From an uncultured Clostridia bacterium (lineage in GTDB: Bacteria; Bacillota; Clostridia; Oscillospirales; Ruminococcaceae), in NCBI GenBank assembly GCA_947175045.1, contig CAMWLH010000148.1, positions 1 through 5,887 on the forward strand: 5,887 nucleotides of DNA. Reading direction: 5' to 3'. The notes below the pieces were generated by a model, which was not told the DNA's origin, ran no database searches, and saw nothing but the letters and a program-made list of their open reading frames with translations. The translations under genes were made by a program, and so were the position numbers. Positions 1-3,307 of the stretch are shown here, one piece after another (position 1 is the first letter of the stretch; each line of letters starts with the position of its first letter).

Positions 1-66
1 CCCGTAGGGGAGGGGGGAAATGCCCGCTTTTGTCGGATTTTATTGTTCCCCCTCCCCGAAGGGTTT
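1..66. repeat. Long imperfect G/C-rich inverted repeat at left edge
   Basis: The left arm (1-19) has a CCC followed by a G-rich run, and the right arm (46-63) is its near reverse complement. G7-G10 pair with C54-C57, A11 with T53, G12-G16 with C48-C52, and CCC 1-3 with GGG 61-63 across a 3-base internal mismatch; G17 is bulged. The 26-base loop carries no recognisable gene. No clear T-tract follows the right arm, so it is not a standard intrinsic terminator on the + strand. The window begins inside or at the edge of this element, so its left limit is unknown. It may be the 3' end of an upstream transcript or one copy of an interspersed intergenic repeat; neither can be decided from one copy. 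Confidence 0.55.
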
Positions 67-84
67 CTGCCCCAGTCTGAGCGC

Positions 85-103
85 GTGAAAGCTCCGCTTT
101 CGC
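85..103. repeat. Small perfect hairpin in the spacer
   Basis: GAAAGC (87-92) and GCTTTC (96-101) are perfect inverted copies around a 3-base loop TCC. The stem can be extended by a T-G wobble and a G-C pair to 85-103. There is no T-tract on the + strand; the sequence after it is mixed and A-rich. It sits just after the larger left-edge inverted repeat and may belong to the same structured element. Confidence 0.45.
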
Positions 104-154
104 ACAATAACAGAACGGATAAACAAAACAGAGCAAAATTTTCACCTATACTAT

Positions 155-183
155 ATTGTATCACATATTCCCTAAAAAGTCCA
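155..183 (-). promoter_or_regulatory. Possible divergent minus-strand promoter
   Basis: Read on the minus strand, there is TACAAT (155-160) preceded directly by TGA, giving an extended -10 of TGn type. A TGGACT hexamer (178-183) lies 17 bases upstream and matches four of six -35 consensus bases. If real, it would fire leftward through the hairpin at 85-103 and the inverted repeat at 1-66 toward whatever lies left of the window. The region is AT-rich, where chance -10 matches are common, so this is only a candidate. Confidence 0.22.
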
Positions 184-243
184 ACCTTAGAGCGACAATT
201 TCACAATATTTTCTTTGTGCAATATCAACAAACTTGCGCCACC

Positions 244-268
244 TTATTTGGCTTATTTATCCAAATAA
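244..268. repeat. AT-rich inverted repeat upstream of pgi promoter
   Basis: TTATTTGG (244-251) and CCAAATAA (261-268) are perfect inverted copies separated by 9 bases. It lies just upstream of the predicted pgi -35, so it would not be in the pgi transcript. The two-half-site form with about two turns between outer ends resembles a binding site for a dimeric regulator, but no family can be named from the sequence. It could equally be a structure in the tail of an upstream transcript. Confidence 0.4.
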
Positions 269-269
269 T

Positions 270-290
270 ACAGCTTGTTTCAAAAGCTGT
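270..290. repeat. Inverted repeat abutting the pgi -35 element
   Basis: ACAGCTT (270-276) and AAGCTGT (284-290) are perfect 7-base inverted copies around a 7-base loop. The last T of the right arm is the first T of the predicted -35 hexamer. An A-run follows on the + strand (293-299), so it is not a + strand terminator. Its position directly against the promoter would suit an operator or activator site; this is inference from location only. Confidence 0.4.
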
Positions 291-318
291 TGAAAAAAAT
301 CCAAAAGTAATATATAAT
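290..318 (+). promoter_or_regulatory. Predicted sigma-A promoter of pgi
   Basis: A -35 hexamer TTGAAA (290-295) and a perfect -10 TATAAT (313-318) are separated by the ideal 17 bases. The predicted transcription start is near 325, giving a leader of about 90 bases before the pgi ATG. No other equally good promoter lies between here and the gene. Confidence 0.7.
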
Positions 319-350
319 ATAAGCAAGGGCTTGCGCGCCGGCGCTCAATT

Positions 351-364
351 CGGATAATTATCCG
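351..364. promoter_or_regulatory. 14-base perfect palindrome in the pgi leader
   Basis: CGGATAATTATCCG is a perfect palindrome about 26 to 39 bases downstream of the predicted pgi transcription start. As DNA it could be an operator placed to block early elongation. As RNA it has no loop of its own, so a simple hairpin is unlikely. A second G/C-rich self-complementary stretch, GCGCCGGCGC, lies just upstream at about 335-344. No regulator can be named. Confidence 0.35.
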
Positions 365-415
365 CTGACGGCGTATGATATAGTAAGCGGCACGCACCGA
401 AAGGAGAATATAACA

Positions 416-1756
416 ATGAGTATAAAACTGGACGACAAATACTTAAAGAGCTTTGTGAGAGAGCATGAGCTTTCCGCGATAGCTCCGATGGTAAAGGCGG
501 CGCACGAAACTCTTAACGCCAAAGACGGTTTTGGCAGCGACTTTCTTGGTTGGGTCGACCTGCCTGTAAACTACGACAAAGAAGAATTTGAGCGCATAAA
601 GGCTGCCGCCGCTAAGATCAAAAGCGACAGCAAGGTGCTGATCGTTATCGGCATAGGCGGCTCGTATCTCGGCGCGAGAGCGGCTATCGAAGCTCTGCGC
701 TCCACCCTCTACAACAGCCTTAAGAAAGACACCCCCGAGATATACTTTATCGGAAACAGCATAAGCCCCACCTACCTCAACGAGGTGATCTCGCTGGTAG
801 AAGGACGCGATTTCTCGGTAAACATAATCTCCAAATCGGGCACCACCACAGAGCCCGCTCTGGCGTTCAGAGTATTCCGCGATCTGCTGGTGGAGCGCTA
901 CGGCGAGGACGGCGCAAACGGAAGAATTTATGCAACCACTGATAAAGCGCGCGGCACCCTTAAGGAGCTCTCCGACAAAAAGGGCTACGAGACCTTTGTT
1001 ATACCCGACGATGTGGGCGGAAGATTTTCCGTGCTGACCGCCGTCGGACTGCTTCCCATCGCCTGCGCCGGCTGCGATATCGACGCTCTCATGAAAGGCG
1101 CGGCGGCGGCTCGCGAGGAGTACTCCGTATGCGACCTTGAAAAGAACGCCTGCTACAAATACGCGGCTCTGCGCAATATCCTTTACAACAAGGGAAAGAG
1201 CGTGGAGATGCTCATAAGCTACGAGAACAGCTTCGCTATGATGGCGGAATGGTTCAAGCAGCTCTTCGGCGAAAGCGAGGGCAAGGACGGAAAGGGTCTG
1301 TATCCCTCCTCCGCGGTGTTCTCCACCGACCTGCACTCTCTGGGTCAGTTCGTTCAGGACGGCTCGCGGGTGATGTTTGAAACGGTTATCCAGTTTGCTC
1401 AGCCGCAGAAGGAATTTTTCCTCAAGGACGAGCCTACCAATGTCGACGGTCTTAACTTCCTTTCCAACCAGAATATGTCCGTCGTAAACCGCAAGGCGTT
1501 TGAGGGTACGGTCATTGCCCACACCGAGGGCGGCGTTCCCAATATCGTTCTGGAGCTTCCCAAGCTCGACGAAACAGAGCTTGGTTACATTATATACTTC
1601 TTTGAAAAGGCTTGCGCGATAAGCGGCTATATGCTTGGGGTAAATCCATTCGATCAGCCCGGCGTGGAAAGCTACAAGAAGAATATGTTCGCGCTTCTCG
1701 GAAAGCCCGGGTACGAATCCGCACGGGCAGAGCTGGAGGCAAAGCTCGGCATATAA
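416..1756 (+). CDS. pgi: Glucose-6-phosphate isomerase
   Basis: This cytosolic enzyme interconverts glucose 6-phosphate and fructose 6-phosphate, the second step of glycolysis, and runs in reverse for gluconeogenesis. The 446 residues fit the short form usual in Firmicutes. Visible landmarks are GIGGS (79-83) in the first SIS-type sugar-phosphate fold, the phosphate-binding SGTTTEP (141-147), the family signature [14 protein letters not shown] (198-211), and the C-terminal signature [10 protein letters not shown] (412-421). By analogy with the rabbit enzyme, the likely catalytic residues are Glu288 in GESEGK, His307 in STDLHSLG and Lys421. The ATG at 416 follows AGGAG (402-406) by 9 bases. 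It is the first gene after the promoter at 290-318 and probably shares a transcript with the small P-loop gene 48 bases downstream. No truncation or missing key residue is seen. Identification is very secure. Confidence 0.98.
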   Translation: MSIKLDDKYLKSFVREHELSAIAPMVKAAHETLNAKDGFGSDFLGWVDLPVNYDKEEFERIKAAAAKIKSDSKVLIVIGIGGSYLGARAAIEALRSTLYNSLKKDTPEIYFIGNSISPTYLNEVISLVEGRDFSVNIISKSGTTTEPALAFRVFRDLLVERYGEDGANGRIYATTDKARGTLKELSDKKGYETFVIPDDVGGRFSVLTAVGLLPIACAGCDIDALMKGAAAAREEYSVCDLEKNACYKYAALRNILYNKGKSVEMLISYENSFAMMAEWFKQLFGESEGKDGKGLYPSSAVFSTDLHSLGQFVQDGSRVMFETVIQFAQPQKEFFLKDEPTNVDGLNFLSNQNMSVVNRKAFEGTVIAHTEGGVPNIVLELPKLDETELGYIIYFFEKACAISGYMLGVNPFDQPGVESYKKNMFALLGKPGYESARAELEAKLGI

Positions 1757-1758
1757 CG

Positions 1759-1775
1759 GCATAAGCCGCTTATGC
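1759..1775 (+). repeat. Perfect hairpin between pgi and the P-loop gene
   Basis: GCATAAG (1759-1765) and CTTATGC (1769-1775) form a perfect 7-base stem with a 3-base loop, starting two bases after the pgi stop codon. The following bases are mixed (ACACTATTTTATTC), so a strong terminator is unlikely. It may protect the 3' end of pgi mRNA or tune expression of the downstream gene. Confidence 0.5.
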
Positions 1776-1804
1776 ACACTATTTTATTCACGGAGGTCAA
1801 AACC

Positions 1805-2209
1805 ATGATTAAGCTCATCACAGGCAAAAGAGGTTCGGGCAAGACAAAAATTCTCATCGACGCTATCCATGCGGCGGAAAAAACCACCAAGGGCAACGTA
1901 GTAGCGATACAGAAGGGCTCTTCCCTGAACACCGACATTACCTATAAGGTACGTCTGGTAAATATCGAGGATTACGCCGTTGAGGGTATTGACGCGTTCT
2001 ACGGCTTTATAGCGGGCATTATGGCGTCGGATCACGACTGCACCGATATTTTTGTTGACGCAACTCTTAAGATCACAGGCAGAGATTACGCGGCTCTCGG
2101 CGAAATGTTCGCGAAGCTGGAGAATATCACAAACTCCACAACCGTTACCTGCACCATCTCGGCGGATAATTCCGAGCTTCCCGAGGAAATGAAGAAGTTT
2201 ATTGTCTGA
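1805..2209 (+). CDS. Small P-loop ATP-binding protein, Clostridia family of unknown function
   Basis: This 134-residue protein opens with a Walker A motif, GKRGSGKT (7-14), immediately after the first strand. A hydrophobic strand ending in aspartate, IFVD (82-85), suits a Walker B. A later strand, TVTCTISAD (113-121), resembles the final core strand of P-loop folds. No further domain, signal peptide or membrane segment is visible. The pattern matches, from memory, a short family common in Clostridia and often mislabelled as twitching motility protein PilT; it is far too short for PilT and lacks its other boxes. The ATG at 1805 is chosen because GGAGGT (1792-1797) sits 7 bases upstream. An earlier in-frame ATG at 1772 lies inside the intergenic hairpin and has no ribosome binding site. 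It likely depends on the pgi promoter, and a separate promoter for rpmF begins 18 bases past its stop. Function is unknown. Confidence 0.85.
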   Translation: MIKLITGKRGSGKTKILIDAIHAAEKTTKGNVVAIQKGSSLNTDITYKVRLVNIEDYAVEGIDAFYGFIAGIMASDHDCTDIFVDATLKITGRDYAALGEMFAKLENITNSTTVTCTISADNSELPEEMKKFIV

Positions 2210-2226
2210 TTTTTTCGGAAAAACGC

Positions 2227-2255
2227 TTGACAAACCCGAATTTGTGTGGTATAAT
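2227..2255 (+). promoter_or_regulatory. Perfect-consensus sigma-A promoter of rpmF
   Basis: TTGACA (2227-2232) and TATAAT (2250-2255) are both exact consensus hexamers with a 17-base spacer, and TGG directly before the -10 adds an extended -10. The predicted start near 2262 leaves a leader of about 79 bases before rpmF. Such strength suits a ribosomal protein gene. It starts 18 bases after the preceding stop codon, and no proper terminator is seen between them. Confidence 0.88.
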
Positions 2256-2340
2256 ACTTAACGTGCCTATTACAGAGCTCGGATAGTCGGGGTCTGAATA
2301 TTTACTTGGAAAGCTACACTATAACTAAGGGGGTGCAATA

Positions 2341-2523
2341 ATGGCAGTTCCGAAGAGGAAGGTATCTCGCGCAAGACGTGACAAAAGACGTTCACAGGTT
2401 TGGAAGTTATCTGCACCTGCTTTCTCACGCTGCAAGCAGTGCGGTGAGCTGAAGCTCGCGCACAGGGTTTGCGGAAATTGCGGTTATTACAATGATAAGG
2501 TTGTTATCGCTAAGGAAGCGTGA
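2341..2523 (+). CDS. rpmF: 50S ribosomal protein L32 (bL32)
   Basis: L32 is a small structural protein of the large ribosomal subunit. The 60-residue length and the start MAVPKRKVSRARRDKRR are diagnostic. The basic N-terminal arm (5-22) would contact 23S rRNA. A zinc ribbon is formed by CKQC (31-34) and CGNC (44-47), so this is the zinc-binding form rather than the cysteine-free paralogue some bacteria make under zinc starvation. The ATG follows a strong site, AAGGGGGTG (2327-2335). It has its own consensus promoter at 2227-2255 and its own terminator at 2582-2615, so it is probably a single-gene unit. In many Firmicutes rpmF follows yceD (DUF177) and precedes plsX; neither neighbour is present here. 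Confidence 0.98.
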   Translation: MAVPKRKVSRARRDKRRSQVWKLSAPAFSRCKQCGELKLAHRVCGNCGYYNDKVVIAKEA

Positions 2524-2543
2524 TCTTACGGTCATTGTATAAC

Positions 2544-2578
2544 TAAACCGTTTGGTTTACGAGGGACGGTTCGCCGTC
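2544..2578 (+). other. Two small hairpins in the rpmF 3' region
   Basis: TAAACC (2544-2549) and GGTTTA (2554-2559) form a 6-base stem with a 4-base loop. Six bases on, GACGG (2565-2569) and CCGTC (2574-2578) form a 5-base stem with loop TTCG. Both lie between the rpmF stop and its terminator, so three hairpins follow one another in the 3' untranslated region. Their role is unknown; mRNA stability is the simplest explanation. Confidence 0.5.
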
Positions 2579-2581
2579 TGC

Positions 2582-2615
2582 AAAACAGGCTTGGTTTATG
2601 CCGAGCCTGTTTTTT
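2582..2615 (+). terminator. Intrinsic terminator of rpmF
   Basis: The left arm 2582-2594 and right arm 2601-2613 make a 13-base stem with a single T-G wobble and a 6-base loop TTTATG. The G/C-rich core is ACAGGCT paired with AGCCTGT. A run of six T residues (2610-2615) overlaps the end of the stem. This is a textbook Rho-independent terminator on the + strand. Confidence 0.93.
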
Positions 2616-2619
2616 GTTG

Positions 2620-2648
2620 TTGACAATTTTAAAAAGCTATGATATAAT
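2620..2648 (+). promoter_or_regulatory. Perfect-consensus sigma-A promoter of the lipoprotein gene
   Basis: TTGACA (2620-2625) and TATAAT (2643-2648) are exact consensus hexamers spaced 17 bases apart, with TGA forming an extended -10. The -35 starts only 5 bases after the rpmF terminator T-run. The predicted start near 2655 leaves a leader of about 22 bases. No operator-like repeat is seen, so expression may be strong and constitutive, and may extend into dnaE. Confidence 0.87.
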
Positions 2649-2676
2649 AAAAATATATTGATAAGGGGCGGAGCAT

Positions 2677-3255
2677 ATGAAAAAATTTTTGCCGATCTTG
2701 CTGACGATCGCTCTGCTTACGGGCTGCGCGAACATGGACGCTGAAACGCCGACAGAGGAGAGCACTGCCGCCGCAATATCGGAGGACGACGCGGAAACGC
2801 TGCCGCTTGAAATGCCGGAATGGGTGACGATACACCATGAGGATCAAGAAGCGTCAACCGACGAGCTGATCCTCGGAAACTGCGGAGGCGGCGGATATTA
2901 CGCGTACAACGGCAGAAGATATTGGGTGGATATCGAAGGCGGCACGGGCTACTTCATTAAGGAAAACGGAAGCTATTACCGCATGCACGACGGAACGGGC
3001 GAGGTCATTTCGGAAGATAGGCTCTTCGGTATCGACAAGATAATGTATTACTACGACGCCGAGGAATATCTTTATCTGGGTTGCTCGGATACGGAGGACG
3101 ACCGACCCGAATATTATGTTCATAACGACGGGAAATATATGTTGCGTATCCGCACTGTCGATCCCCTGTATGACATATATTATGTCCCGCCGGAAATGCT
3201 TGGCGAGGGCAGAAATCCTGTCGAGATATCGTTGCTTGTCGCTTCAAAAATATGA
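2677..3255 (+). CDS. Unrecognised secreted lipoprotein
   Basis: I do not recognise this 192-residue protein. Its N-terminus is a lipoprotein signal: basic KK (2-3), a hydrophobic core FLPILLTIALL (4-14) and a lipobox LTGC with the lipidated cysteine at 17. The mature protein should be anchored on the outer face of the membrane. Residues 19-46 form an acidic, Thr/Ser/Ala-rich low-complexity linker. The rest is rich in Tyr, Gly and acidic residues (for example GGGGYYAYNGRRYW and IMYYYDAEEYLYLGC), suggesting a beta-rich domain. No catalytic motif is apparent. The ATG follows AAGGGG (2663-2668) by 8 bases. Codon choice differs from the neighbours: threonine is mostly ACG (8 of 12 by hand count) and proline mostly CCG, whereas pgi prefers ACC. 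It has its own strong promoter, and dnaE follows after 52 bases. Confidence 0.88.
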   Translation: MKKFLPILLTIALLTGCANMDAETPTEESTAAAISEDDAETLPLEMPEWVTIHHEDQEASTDELILGNCGGGGYYAYNGRRYWVDIEGGTGYFIKENGSYYRMHDGTGEVISEDRLFGIDKIMYYYDAEEYLYLGCSDTEDDRPEYYVHNDGKYMLRIRTVDPLYDIYYVPPEMLGEGRNPVEISLLVASKI

Positions 3256-3258
3256 AAA

Positions 3259-3290
3259 AAGCTCCCCGAAGTCAAGCGCTCGGGGAACTT
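3259..3290 (-). terminator. Hairpin between lipoprotein gene and dnaE, U-tract on minus strand
   Basis: TCCCCGA (3263-3269) and TCGGGGA (3280-3286) form a perfect 7-base stem with a 10-base loop; three more pairs extend it to 3259-3290 across one mismatch. The six A residues at 3255-3260 become a U-run immediately after the stem when read on the minus strand, so it has intrinsic terminator form in that direction. On the + strand the stem is followed by CTATAAGGGG, which lacks a T-run, so readthrough from the lipoprotein gene into dnaE is expected. It may block antisense transcription coming out of dnaE or act as a leader structure. Confidence 0.6.
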
Positions 3291-3307
3291 CTATAAGGGG
3301 TGAGGGC

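Larger units (their letters stand above)
67..415. other. Intergenic region upstream of pgi, no gene seen
   Basis: This stretch has no convincing coding sequence. It turns sharply AT-rich from about 104 to 325, then GC-richer through the predicted pgi leader. It contains the small hairpin at 85-103, two inverted repeats at 244-268 and 270-290, the pgi promoter at 290-318, a 14-base palindrome at 351-364 and the pgi ribosome binding site AGGAG at 402-406. An open frame from 43 to 357 has no ribosome binding site and runs through all these structures, so it is not called. No tRNA or known riboswitch pattern was recognised. Confidence 0.6.

Noticed and set aside
43..357. 104-residue + strand open frame upstream of pgi
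   Set aside because: It has no ribosome binding site, runs through several inverted repeats and the pgi promoter, and its composition is that of translated AT-rich spacer.
443..1777. 444-residue minus-strand open frame opposite pgi
   Set aside because: It is the antisense shadow of a securely identified gene, has no minus-strand promoter or ribosome binding site that I can see, and its length follows from codon bias in pgi.
1772..1804. Longer start for the P-loop protein at 1772
   Set aside because: This ATG lies inside a hairpin and lacks a ribosome binding site, whereas 1805 has GGAGGT at ideal spacing and puts the Walker A motif at the usual distance from the N-terminus.
1805..2209. PilT-type twitching motility ATPase
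   Set aside because: At 134 residues it is far shorter than PilT (about 340), it lacks the PilT Asp and His boxes, and no pilus genes are nearby.
2210..2226. Possible terminator after the P-loop gene
   Set aside because: The T-run followed by TCGG and an A-run could pair only through weak A-T pairs, with no G/C stem, so it is not a credible terminator.
1784..2233. 149-residue minus-strand open frame opposite the P-loop gene
   Set aside because: It is antisense to a gene with a clear Walker A motif and good ribosome binding site, and it resembles no protein I know.
2854..3247. Two minus-strand open frames (89 and 80 residues) opposite the lipoprotein gene
   Set aside because: The + strand frame has a signal peptide, lipobox, ribosome binding site and consensus promoter, and the antisense frames have none.
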